From Hygrophila difformis (Eukaryota > Streptophyta > Magnoliopsida > Lamiales > Acanthaceae): DNA of 64,000 bases. Location of the stretch: positions 1,741,920 to 1,805,919 of the forward strand of contig JAOANR010000014.1 of NCBI GenBank assembly GCA_030278955.1. The letters run 5' to 3'. The position numbers and the translations under genes were made by a program. Each line of letters starts with the position of its first letter. Positions within the stretch are counted from its first letter, which is position 1. Positions 1 through 11,064 of the stretch are shown piece by piece. Below the pieces are notes generated by a model, which searched no databases, was not told the origin of the DNA, and was given only the letters and a program-made list of their open reading frames with translations.

Positions 1-553
1 TGCTCATTTAGCCCTCACTATTGCTATTACAAGTCATGAACAATGTACCTCTAATGGACACCTGATAAAAGCACCTGCTATCAGAAACAAACACCTAATC
101 ATGCATCCAAAGAAGTGCTTCTTAACCAATGCTTCAATGCCACACCCTTTAAAGTTTTAAACAAATGCTCATTTACACCCTCCATCTCATTCAACTTGTC
201 TTGCTTAACTTTTGCACACAATTCAATGCACTTTTTCAATCGTTAATATCTCATAATATATACAATGAAAAATATATAAAATGAAGTACTAATTTTAAAA
301 CTACATGATCATAGGCAATTTTTTTCTAAATATATACTACTTGCAAGAAAATTGAGTAAAAGCTGAACAACGAACAATACCAGTCAAACACCAAACACGA
401 CACAATAAGAGTAATAGTTAGAATAAATGTACTTATACGTTAAGGTTATGAATCACTTAGTAGAACTAGAAAGAAACTACTACTTGCTTTGACAATCTAA
501 AGCTGCAAAATTTGTTCTTTAAATTGTAGAAACAGGGAATGATGATGACTAAC
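1..553 (-). other. Intron 1 of the LYM gene, running off the left edge
   Basis: No coding sequence is visible here. The stretch follows a good splice donor (GTTAGT on the minus strand, at 553-548), so it is read as the first intron of the LysM gene. Around 205-300 it resembles the internal part of the Stowaway MITEs found elsewhere in the window, with phrases such as CAATGCAC followed by a TTAATATCTCA-like run; no MITE ends are visible. Confidence 0.6.
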
Positions 554-1214
554 CAGACAGAGGAATTGCAAGAATATCACCATCCTTAATGTCTGCACTC
601 CCCAGGGCATTGACATTCATCAAATCGCTGATGGTGGTGGCGTACCTGGCGGCAATTCCCGCCAGGGTGTCCACATCCCTCACCACATAGGACATATACA
701 CCGCCGGCAAGTTATTGTCGCTGTTGTTGAAGCAAGTGCACGGCAGCGGGATGTCCAGCTGCGTTCCGACGCCGATCACCGACGGATCGGACAGGTCGGC
801 CTTAGGGTTCGCCTCCTTAATCTGGTCGGCGGACACGAGCCCTCCGTACACGGCGGACGAAATGGACGACAGGGTGTCGGAAGGGCGGGTCTTGTAGGAA
901 ACGGAGCTGGATTTGCGGATTCCGTCGACGCAGGAGCAGGAAATGGGGATCTTGAGGAAGAGCTGGGAGGGGAGGATGTGGTTCTCGACGTCCGGGTAGG
1001 AAATGTCGACGGCGTTGGTGAGGAGGAGGGAGATGGGGTCGACGGAGAAGAGGGAGGCGACTTCGGAGACTTTGAGGTCCGTGTAGAGAGTGTAGCCGAC
1101 GAGGGACGAGCACGAGTCGGCGTTGGAGCAGGGCTCGATGGTGGATTTGGGGGCGGCGCGTGGGAGGCACGCGGCGAGTGTGAGGACGAGGACGAGGGGA
1201 CCGACCGAGCGCAT
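554..1214 (-). CDS. LYM1: LysM domain GPI-anchored protein (LYM1/LYM3 type), exon 1, partial
   Basis: This is the first exon of a cell-surface LysM receptor of the LYM1/LYM3 type; in Arabidopsis these bind peptidoglycan and act with CERK1 in bacterial immunity. The 220 complete codons start with a hydrophobic signal peptide (about residues 1-22) and the KSTIEPC mature start typical of the family. Three LysM modules follow at about 40-92, 107-158 and 175-219, separated by the CxC pairs C93/C95 and C159/C161 that clamp the LysM repeats. The exon stops in phase 1 at a GTTAGT donor, just before the expected conserved Ala-Cys. The Cys-rich tail and GPI signal lie in exons left of the window. ATG 1214 begins the signal peptide. 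LYM1 and LYM3 cannot be told apart from this exon. Confidence 0.9.
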
Positions 1215-3704
1215 TTTATTGGGTTTTTAAACCTTGCCGCAGTATTCGTCGGAAAAAGGGGGGCGAAAGGGAAAATGCTCCACCGGAAAGATAACTAATT
1301 GCAAGGAATTAAAAGCTACTAGCATACAGGGATTATAAATTTCTCTTACCCCCTTGGAAGGGTGTTAGAACTTCGAAGTTAGAAGCACTTTCGTCCTTGC
1401 TCCCACTTGGTATTTTAGGGCCGCAGACGGCTGAGCCGCGGGGGCGGAAAGGCGAAGCGGGAGTGGGGGTGGACAGTGACGCACTTTTTTGAAACAGTGG
1501 ACGGAGTACTGATGAGTGTGCCCTCTGAATATGAAAGAATTCAGACACAGGTCAGCTTCTCGATCCTCGTGTCCGAGGCGAACTTATTACTTTTACGACT
1601 TTGCCCTCTTCCACCAATTTTATTTCTTCAAACAAGTTCTTTTCTAGTTTTCTTGAATGTGTGTGTCTGTGACTGTGTTTTCCTGTTTGGTACAGCAAAA
1701 GTGGAAATGTGAATTCTTTTCATTAAAGGTAAAATTTAAGAAAGAGCAAGGCACAATTTCGTGTCTTTCAGGAATTAATAAATCCTATAAATTTTTTTAA
1801 GGAAAAAAAAAAAGGAACTGTGGACTGTAGCATGGAGGGGTATCAATTTCTAAGTTTCATGTCCGTATTATTTGAAATACCAAATCCAAACACGGCCCTT
1901 ATTTAAGAAAAATCAAATTAATTAAATTCATACCTAAAAATTTTTATTCATTTTCTTCGAAGTGTTCAAACTTTAAAACCCCGTAACCTATATATGGAAA
2001 TAATTATACCAAGACTCCGCGTCTCTCCGCATAGTAGAATTGACAAGGATATCATTGTAATTGGACAGTGATATAGATTATAGGCTTTACGTAGAGGGCC
2101 GTGCAATGGGCCCACCGCGATTATTTTGGGCGATGGAATCGCAAAATTGGGGCCTATGAATTCCAGCCCAGTTAAATGTCGAAGAGAAAATGGGCTGGTT
2201 GGGTCCAGCCCAAACCAGGTTAATATGCTACATATTGGGCTGCCATTTGTTATCGTACAGTTAAACCCAACAAAAGTCACGAGGCCCGGCCCAGTTATTT
2301 TCGTGCATTGATTTGAACAATTTCACGTTACATCCGTATAGGGTGTAAGTATATGGGTTGTGTAGTGTACTGTATGGCAGTGTAGCTGTGTAGGGGGCTC
2401 ACTTTCACAGCTCACGTGATTAGTCTGAACTCTGAAAGAATCAAAAGAAGCTGACCCCTGACTGCTTGTCTTCATCTTCTTCAAGTTGAACAACAATTCA
2501 AAACCCCCATCATATCAATCAATTCATCAAATTTCAAATCAATGTGATTTTCCAAACTACGGTATTTTACTTAGTGCGTGCTACGGCCTACGGCTACTTA
2601 ACCTATTTTCAATTGAATTTCTCTTCCCTTTTTTGATGTTAGTCTTATGTTATTTCAATGAAATCATCATCAAGGTCTATGAAATCATAATAAGCTGGGA
2701 AAGGGCAAAAGAGTAAACAAAGAAGCAGCAAGCACCTCTGCCAATGTCCTTTCACTATCACAGCTTCGTTTTCAGTACCCCCTAACATTTATCATCATCA
2801 GCTTCGATCTTCGCCCCGTGAGTTTCTGATTCTGATATTACAATACGGCCCCCTCTATCTCTTCTTGAATTCTAACGGCCTTTCGTTTGTTGGGAAAGCC
2901 TGCTGCACGTCCCAACAAAACCACCCCCCAAGATCTGAGAGAGAGATCTCTAAAGATTGATTTTTTCTGTGTGTTTCTGGAAAATTGTATTTTGTTCCCA
3001 TTCGATTACATACCTCACACACCTGAGCTACAGAGCTTTCAGTGAAAACTACCATACTATGTGACCCATTATCCCCCCCCAAAAGAGATCAGAGATCCAA
3101 TCCAACGAATGAAACGAACTAGAAATGGTTCGAGCAAAATCAAAAGTAAAGAAGACAGGAAGTGGTTGGTTTCCGGGAACGAAAGTTCGGGCGAATAGTA
3201 CTTTGGTCAATATTACAGGGAGGAGGAACGAACAGCAGATTATACTACTAGTATTTAATTACAAGGGTTGAAACCATTGAAGTAATTTTTAGAACACACG
3301 CAATCATTTTCACCCGGACAAGAGAAAGCAATTTACTTTGGGTGATTTATGTGTAGAATTACAGCTAAGACCCTATTAGATACTAGGTAGATGTAGGCTC
3401 AGTGTCCAAACAGAGTAAAAACAAAATTATGATGATGAAATAAATGAAAGACGGTACAATAAGAGAAGAAATCCACCAATGTCCAATCCATCATCAATTT
3501 AAAGCTGACCCAGCGACCCCTCAATCCCCATTCATTTGTTCCCACCGATTCTCGTGACTTCAAAATTTTAGCCCTCATGTTCAATTCAATCATGGAATCA
3601 TAGAGCTTAAGAAAAAAAAAGAGTAGAAAGCCAACCTCCAGTCTCAACTTTCTGTAGACGTATAAAGCACATTCCTTTGCATTCAAAACCACTGAGGAAA
3701 GGGA
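1215..3704. other. Intergenic region between LYM and USP genes
   Basis: About 2.5 kb separates the divergent LYM and USP genes and should hold both promoters. I see no convincing exon. Open frames near 1,333-1,548, 1,966-2,311 and 2,486-2,716 are short, lack recognisable domains and overlap low-complexity sequence. The stretch 2,450-3,120 is pyrimidine-rich and could be untranslated leader or non-coding transcript, but nothing in the sequence proves this. A TATAAAG at 3,661-3,667 lies only 38 bases before the USP start and may be its TATA box, with a very short leader. Confidence 0.5.
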
Positions 3705-4549
3705 ATGGCAAGCCAAGGTTCATCATTTCTGAGGCAGCTAAGCATCAAAGAAGGAAGGAATTCAACATCCAGGAGGTGGGTCGGCGGTGGTGTGGGGTGG
3801 GGTGAGTCCTCCAAGCTAATGGAAGGGCTAAACAACATGATGTATGGGTGTGGGAATGGGGCTGCAGGGGGTGAGAATGGTGTGTTTCTGATGAAGAAAA
3901 GGGTGATGGTGGTTGTGGATCAATCTTCACATTCTAAACAAGCAATGATGTGGGCTCTCACTCATGTCACTAACAAGGGTGATATCCTAACTCTCCTTCA
4001 CATTGTCTCCCCTTATGATCACCACAACTCTCCTTTGCCTTCCTCCCCTTACCTTGCTACCTCACTTGGCTCACTCTGCAAGGCCTGCAAGCCTGAGGTG
4101 ACTTTTCTAGTTCTCTTTTCTTATGTTTGATTTCTTTCCCACCTACTTGTTAAATGAGGTTTGTGTGTTTTCAGATTGAAGTAGAAGCATTGGTGATCCA
4201 AGGGCCAAGAATGGCAACAGTGATGAGCCAAGTGAAGAAGCTGGAGGTTTCTGTGCTGGTGTTGGGTCAGAAGAGGTCCTCTCCATTGCTCAACTGGTGA
4301 GTACCAAAAATGTACACACTTCTTTTTATAGCAGTAATTCATTCATTCATCTATCTATGGATCAAATAAACTTATTGTCATTTCAATATTTTGGGCAGTC
4401 TGTGTTTCAAAAGCAGGACAGAGGAGTTTGTGGATCAGTGCATCAATAGTTTGGAGTGTTTGACAATAGGAGTCAGGAAGCAGAGCAGAGGAATTGGTGG
4501 CTACCTTATCAGCACCAGATGGCACAAAAACTTCTGGCTTTTGGCCTAG
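3705..4549 (+). CDS. Universal stress protein (USP) family protein, 3 exons, 221 aa
   Basis: This is a plant USP-fold protein of the subgroup with an N-terminal extension of about 60 residues. Exons are 3705-4097, 4175-4296 and 4399-4549, all with GT-AG introns and consistent phases (0, then 2). The USP core begins near residue 63 with the first beta strand, KKRVMVVVDQS, followed by a helix holding SKQAMMWAL and the strand ILTLLHIVSP. Exon 2 carries the strand EVSVLVLGQKR. Exon 3 carries the characteristic C-terminus, with TEEFVDQC, the strand LTIGVRKQS, and an ending in NFWLLA. The ATP-binding G-x2-G-x9-G(S/T) motif of bacterial UspFA-type proteins is not evident, so nucleotide binding is doubtful. 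The molecular role is unknown; family members are mostly stress- or development-regulated cytosolic proteins. Confidence 0.9.
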
Positions 4550-4940
4550 ATTATTGTCATGATTAATCATCCTACTGTAGAGAATTTAATGTTCTAATTT
4601 GTAGAGTATTTCTTTGCATCTGGCAATATGTTAATTTAGTAGTACTACTTGATATGTAATTCTACCTTTGTGCTCGTTCTAAGTGACAATCATAGTAGTA
4701 TGTCAGAAAACCAACACAATAGAACTGATTGCTCAAAACATTTATACTAATTGATAACCAATGAATACAGTGTATATGTTGGAACAGAGTCTTGGGGAGA
4801 TAGGGAACAAGAGCAGGTGATGAAGATGTTGAATCTTGCCTAATTACCCCACACACAAACTAAGATTATGCAATGGGAAATGAAACTCTTGCTACAAACT
4901 AAGATGACTTACTCTATTGCTGCAATTCAATTAGCTGCAC
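4550..4940. other. Short convergent intergenic segment
   Basis: This holds the 3' ends of the convergent USP (plus) and nucleotide-sugar transporter (minus) genes. It is AT-rich and has no reading frame with recognisable homology. Both polyadenylation regions should lie here, but no single signal stands out. Confidence 0.5.
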
Positions 4941-6761
4941 TCAAACTTTGTCTAGTTTGTCGTTGGTTAGGGGGATTGTCTCTGATTTGTCGAGCTGAGC
5001 CCGGCTAGCTCCTGTTGTATGTTGCGACAGCATCTGCCTAACATATCCGTAGAAGGTGCAACCAACGAGCGTAATGGAACATCCGATGGCGTTCATGAAG
5101 GAGATTGGATTGTGGAAGATGAGCCACGAACACGTGACAGCAACAGCGACCTGGTTCCAAGAAATCCAGGCTCGGATATTATAGCAACACCGACTTGTGC
5201 AGGATCAATTCACATGAGTAGGGATTGAATGTTTTTTAAGTTACCTTGAGATTTCCTGCAACGTTGAAGGTGACAGCAGTCGTGGAGTGGATGACATAAA
5301 AGATGGAGAAGTTGAGGCAGAAGGCCAACAATCCGGACCCAAAAATGATGATGAGGGACGACGTTAGGGATGGGTATGTATAGAGCCAGGCAATCACCCC
5401 CGATCCTTCAAGCAACAAGGCTGGCACGGCCAAGATCATAGTCGCAAATGGCGCCATGTAATACACCGTGTTTATACTGCAGCGAACACACAACATATCC
5501 ACAAATCGAAACCAAGGGAAGATCAGCAGACAATTTTTTCAAACACAGAACTCAAACATCATTTGGACACTTTCCTAAACTGGACATATAGTATGGGAGA
5601 AGGAGATTTCTGGTAATAGATCAAAAAAGTATGTTAATTCAACTAAAAAGTAGAAACAATTCGATCAACTTTGTTGCAATTACTATTCATTACCTATCAA
5701 ATTTATAGCCATGTAATAGAGACTCAGCGAGAATTGTTTTAGTCGAAGTAGCAATGCAGCCAAACAAAGCAGCGCAAAATCCAGACACGTTGAAGCTCAG
5801 CTCTGTAATAGAAGTGAGGATAATCCCTCCAACAATAGGAATCAGCGAAGCCCAAATTCGCCAATCAAAGTGCTTTTTCCAGACAAGCCATTGCAGGATG
5901 ACTGTTTCCAAAACAAGAAAACCGATCAAATAAGTTCGCGAAACAAAGATCAACAACTCTTCTTCTTCAATTAGCAGCACCTTTAGAAGAAGTTCCACAA
6001 AAGTTTTCCGAACTTACCAGTTGTAGCTGGTGTGAAGGACTTGATAGTTTGCATGAATGAAACAGGTATATACCGCAGACTCACATTCCCCAGAACTATG
6101 TTGATACAAAAGATAAGCGACATTGGGAAAATCCTCCTCCACCGATCTTCAGGATCCACAGTTATAAGTGGCTTAAGTTTTAGCACTTTAATTACCAAGT
6201 ATGCGCCACCGGCGGAGCATATAAAGTGAATACATGATACAGACAACGGAAATTTAAAGTCCAGCTTCTGTCAAGGAACAAAGAAAAGGAAACATTGTTA
6301 ATGAATGGTACACACTTATAGCAACATCATTAATCATATCTCCCAGACACAACAGATTCTCAATTTCTAGGGAAAGTATAACAATGCCCTCATTAGGGAA
6401 AGTTTGTGATGAAACGAGATTAGAATGAATCCCAGAAATTGGATGATTTTCTTGTATAAATTACATATATAAACCAATGCAAAACGCCTAAATTGCCACC
6501 CAACCAATCTGACGACTCTTTCACACAACCATCGCATGATTCCATTTTCCGTAACAAAAATCACAATCGAGAGGGGGGGAAGATCGAGCATAGAAAAAAT
6601 GAAATCAACCACACGATCGAACATGATTGCAAATACATCAAGAAGCAAACCTGGAAGATCCATTTGTTCATGATGATAACAGTGACATTGAAACCCCACC
6701 ATTGAACAATAGCCAAAATGGATCGAATAACACTCCATTGGCACAGCCAATTCTCCTCCAT
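4941..6761 (-). CDS. Golgi nucleotide-sugar transporter, UDP-GALT1/GONST5-like, 5 exons, 336 aa
   Basis: This is a member of the drug/metabolite transporter superfamily, NST-KT subgroup. Relatives move nucleotide sugars (UDP-galactose in the best-studied case) into the Golgi lumen for glycan synthesis. Coding exons on the minus strand are 6761-6651, 6267-6018, 5901-5694, 5476-5245 and 5150-4941; phases match throughout. Exon 1 starts MEENW and includes the family block WWGFNVTVIIMNKWIFQ. Exon 2 has DPEDRWRRIFPMS and LRYIPVSFMQTIKSFTPATT. Exon 3 has VWKKHFDWRIWASLIPIVGG. Exon 4 has STTAVTFNVAGNLK, the KT-type substrate-path segment. About ten hydrophobic helices are expected, and the length matches the family. 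A 5' UTR intron is likely (donor at 6958, acceptor near 6814), placing the transcription start upstream of 6960. Substrate cannot be decided from sequence alone. Confidence 0.92.
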
Positions 6762-7790
6762 AACTTTCCAAACCACCCCGCCCGGATCAATAAAATCAAA
6801 ATTCAATCTTTTTCTAACCCAGAAACCGGGAGGAAATAAAAATTGGAAAGAAAGAAAAACTAAATAAATAAAATCGCAGAACAGAACCGAGAGAAATCAG
6901 GAAGATAAAACCCAGATGAAATCATGAAACGAGAGGGGAAATGAATTGCAATATTTACGTATCGGCGGTGGAAGAAGGGCCATGCTGTGTGTATCATCAA
7001 GCATGTTGCGTGGGGTGACATAATGCGTTGAGGAATGAGGAGGTGCCTTTTTTTTGTATTTCCAAAAATAAAAACATTATTCTGCTTTCTTTTTATTTAA
7101 ACAATAGTAAATTCCATTTTGTTTAATTAATTTTGTTAGCTCTGTTTAGATTCCTCACAAGATCTGTGCTTCAATGACCTCCTCATCTGTTAAGCCTCAC
7201 AGAAAAGTCACACCTAAAGTACACCATATTTTTTCAATTGTAGGATCAAGTCACATTTAATTACATTATCTAAGTAATATCTAATCTGTTCATTGAAGGG
7301 ATACTCTTTCTAAACAAGTCCCAAGTAATGATAGGCATTCAATGCACTTGGATCAAACCTGAAAAAGGACCCAAATTATCTGAATCAGAATCAGACCTTC
7401 AATGTATTGAACAAGATTGAATAGTAGGATCAAATTAGAACCGTACATGCCTTTCTCTCTTCCACAAGATACACATATATGCATTTATGGAGATCACATT
7501 CACATTGGAGGAGGAAGAGCATATTTGCTTAACAACTGTACACAAAAATTTTCCAGCAAAAAAGAAACGGGGGGTTGGGGGGGGTTGAGACTGAGAGAGA
7601 ATGAGGACGACTAATGAGAGACGAGACCATCCCCTTTCAATTTCCACTATTCCATTATTTTGATGAATTTCTTGGATGATGATGTCCATAGCCGAGATTG
7701 AATTGGACAAGAAATTGATCATCATCAGCTGCAGACGAGGTCAACTTGTAGGAAAGAAGAAGCTTTTGCTAGGTTATTATGCCAGATCAA
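6762..7790. other. 5' leader of transporter gene and intergenic DNA before CAO
   Basis: The part 6,762-7,000 is read as 5' leader and leader intron of the transporter gene. The rest, to the CAO stop codon at 7,791, is AT-rich and should contain the CAO 3' UTR and the transporter promoter. Reading frames at 7,417-7,725 are short and have no recognisable domain. Confidence 0.5.
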
Positions 7791-10436
7791 TCAATTGGTG
7801 AAGGGTGGTTTCTTAGATCCACTCTCAACAGATTCTCTCCACAGCCTGTATCTTACCCCGAGTTTGTCATAGGATACCGGAGAATTCCAGACATTGGCGC
7901 CATTGAGCATACGTTCCTGTTGGCCTAATACTAGTCGCAGGTCCTCATTCAGCACCTGTTGGTTAAATATGCAATACACATTACTCAGATCCATGGTTCT
8001 GTCAAATTGGGATGTTATAAGCTCTCACTAATCACGGTTCTTTCTAATTTTACCTTTTCAGCAAAGTGTCGCCAGAGATATTTCATGAAAGGGACGTGCT
8101 TTAGTATTGGGGCAAAGTCGAGTGACATCCTGTAAAGTAATCTCGTCTTGTGTCTTGATGAAGGTAAGCAAACGTGTAGTTGGTGAAGATGCGTTGAGCA
8201 CTCTCTAGTACTCTGTCCTTCTAATTTCCCGGGCTTTGAGATCCCTATGGTGGACAGTACCATACAAGGTGGTCGGAATTCCATGTCAATTGGGTAGGGA
8301 TCCCAGTAGCCTTGGAGACCAGTAGCAGGTGTCAGGAATTTCACCAAACTGCAAATAACATTACAATGGATTGAGGAAAGAACATGTAAGTTACACCAAA
8401 GACATGTCTGGTTAGCACGAGATGGACCAACCTGGGCACGCTCCATCCCTTGGCGAATGTGGAAGTGTGGGTGAAAGGTGCATGTGCAAGGTCTAAAAGG
8501 TTGTCCAGAAGTAGCCCATGTTCTATGGGAAGTTCCATCACAATCTGTAAACACAAGAAATGATAGCTATCAGGGGACAAATTACGTGCACAAATCGAAT
8601 TGGTAGGAGCATCGAGTCAAAGTGTGACATACCTCGGCATGTATTTGAAATCCTGATGGTGGGAGCAAGGAAGGGAGGTTTGAGGCAGGAGGATCATCAC
8701 CAGGCCAAATCCATATCATTCCTTCTTGCTCAAAGCAGGGCAATGCTCTGATCTTGACATTGCGAAATTTAGTTGATGGCATTTTCTCACATGTACCATC
8801 AGTCGAATACTCCCATCCTGAGGATGGTCATTAGGTGATATCAGTTAGAGTCATCAAATGATAACAGATTCCCTTTCTTTTACAAATAACTTGTGAGGTC
8901 AGAAATGAAGACTGTCATCATTCAATCTCACCATGATATGGACATTGGATTCTGCCCTCATTAATCGAACCCAAATCAAGTGGGCAAGCTCGATGAGCAC
9001 ATGTATTCTGCACGCATCCAGGTTTGCCATCTTTCCCTCGAAACAGGACCCAAGGTTCCTCAAAGCATTCCATTGGCACCTGTAAGAAAAAAATAATACA
9101 CATCAATCACGAGAAAGAAACAAGAATCAAACGAAAGATGTAGAGAAAGGCTTTCATAAAGCAAGGTTACCATTGTATCATCCTTCAGGTCTGTAGAGAA
9201 TGCAACAGGATACCAAAAATTCTTCAATCGATCACTGTAAGACTGCACAGGACCAGACACATTAAGCCTCTTTGTGAGCTGTCTGCGCTTGACACTGTCA
9301 CCAGAATCTGTGGAAGTACTTGGAGTTGGAGTTGAGGTCTGGACATCAGATTCTGCTATGTTTCTCTCTTGCAATATCTTATCATTAACCAAGGTTTCCA
9401 TGAAAGCCAGCTTGTCTAATGCAGTAGAAACCCTTGCTTCTGATATATGAACCTGTATTTAATCAAGATTAATCCAACTCTTTCGCCATCAGAAGAGAAA
9501 AGAACACATAAACAGATCAATGTGATGCTCTCCCCGACTATACCTGATTGTGAGCTTGTGTGAGTTCCTCCTGCAGCTCTGCAAGTTCCTTCTTAAGAGT
9601 TCCTATCGATTTGAATTCACGAGCAAGAGGGTTTAATACGTCCACAACCTACAAATTACACTCACTCTTAGAAGCATCGAAAAGGATAAGTACAAGCAGG
9701 ACCGGGGATGAATAACTACAAACCACATGAAAGATAACGCAGTACCAGATTCCAATATAATCTAAGATATATTTATGTTCACCTTTTCGTGCAATAGCAT
9801 GATTTGGAGAACATCTTGGCGGGCCTTCCAATCACAGTATTGTATATCGTATCGAGCCACTTCTAAGGCTTGAAAGACGTCCATAAACTTCCCTTTATAC
9901 TGTGGGACTTTAGTCCTTGGATCCTCCACATCAAAAAGTGATGTCCATGGATTCTTTCTCTCCGCCAATCTTCCCTCATCCCCAATTATTGCAACTACCC
10001 TAAGCCTAAAGCAACCTCTGAACTCCTGAGACCATAAACGTCCAAGTCTATTGTTCAAAACCAGATACATCATTAACATTGACAAATCAGAAAGAAATAG
10101 ACAAGCCCTGAAGAACTCAACTTTTGGAAGTTAACTACAGCAGACTTAGTAGAAAGAACTAAAACCTATTAACCCGAATATCTATCCAATATTTGCTAAG
10201 TGCACTAAAAATCCAGTTACAGAACGAATTCTGAATGATATTTGCGTTTTTCCTCTAAGAATTACTAATAGAAAAGAAAAGAAAAATAAAAAATCTGATC
10301 TTGGAACGGCAAAGCTAGAAACTAAATAATAGTAATAACAAAATTTGAAAAAAATTACCCTTTTCCCACTGAGCTTTGAAGAACGACCCAACGAGATTGG
10401 GAGTGAAAGAGCAGCAGCAGTGGCAATGGCGGACAT
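7791..10436 (-). CDS. CAO: Chlorophyllide a oxygenase, chloroplastic, 9 exons, 537 aa
   Basis: CAO converts chlorophyllide a to chlorophyllide b by oxidising the C7 methyl group to formyl, using Rieske and mononuclear iron centres in plastid membranes. Exons (minus) are 10436-10359, 10025-9783, 9648-9544, 9452-9171, 9079-8932, 8817-8633, 8544-8432, 8348-8054 and 7955-7791; every junction is GT-AG and phases agree. Residues 1 to about 40 look like a transit peptide. The region to about 140 is the A domain, which in Arabidopsis acts as a chlorophyll-b-sensitive degron; a charged coiled linker (B domain) follows. The catalytic domain shows the Rieske pair C263-x-H265 and C282-x2-H285. The iron-site motif N362-x2-D365-x2-H368-x4-H373 sits in exon 7. 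Length and exon pattern fit plant CAO, and no lesion is visible. Expression is probably light-regulated (see the shared promoter). Confidence 0.97.
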
Positions 10437-11064
10437 GGCATAGACTTCCGATCGGGCCGAAATTCGACAGAGAAACCCGGGCCCGAATCAAGATTTGAAC
10501 CTGGGAGATTGCTGCTCCGTTTGTGTGTGTATGCGCGAGAGAGGGACAGAGAGAGAGAAAGACATTTTCTTGATAAGAGGCGGGTATATCGCGCGATCTC
10601 CACTATCCTCCCACGGATGGCCACGTGGAGAGCTGTGGGGCTCCACCGTCATCACTCGTGGCGCCTCAATTCTCCACACGCTGACGCCCTGTGAATTTTC
10701 AGACACTGTGTTCCGTATCCAATATAAATTGCTCGTTGCCACATCGGATGGCCAAGATATCTTCTCCATCCGTCTGTAGATATTCGCTTTCCCACCATCT
10801 GATGCTTCTTCTGGTCGAATTCCGTGGTGGGTCTCACGTTAATTTATCAAAGCATTCGTCTTTACACGAGATGTATCCGTCGCCACACATTTTGTACAAA
10901 ACCGCCGCCTAACACCGTCCTAAGCTCCTAAGCAGTCATTAATTAGGCACTATAAAAGCGCTACTTGAATTCTTGAATGTACCTAAAATCGCATTTCTTA
11001 AGTCGCGCTTTCATCGCTGTAGATAGTGTTCAAATCTGCTGCTTCGAAATTGGGAGCTTCAGTC
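10437..11064. promoter_or_regulatory. Divergent promoter between CAO and the TLC gene
   Basis: Only 628 bases separate the start codons of two divergent genes. A perfect palindromic G-box CCACGTGG lies at 10,621-10,628, about 190 bases upstream of the CAO start, with an I-box-like GATAAG at 10,572-10,577. Both motifs are typical of light-regulated plant promoters (bZIP/bHLH and MYB-related binding). The 10,500-10,560 part is GA-rich. Function is inferred from motif and position only. Confidence 0.55.
10951..10957 (+). promoter_or_regulatory. TATA box of the TLC-domain gene
   Basis: TATAAAA lies 108 bases upstream of the preferred start codon at 11,065. This gives a leader of roughly 80 bases, normal for a plant gene. 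Confidence 0.5.

Noticed and set aside
3399..3716. 105-codon minus-strand frame upstream of the USP gene
   Set aside because: Overlaps the USP start, is rich in simple F/L/S runs and has no homology that I recognise.
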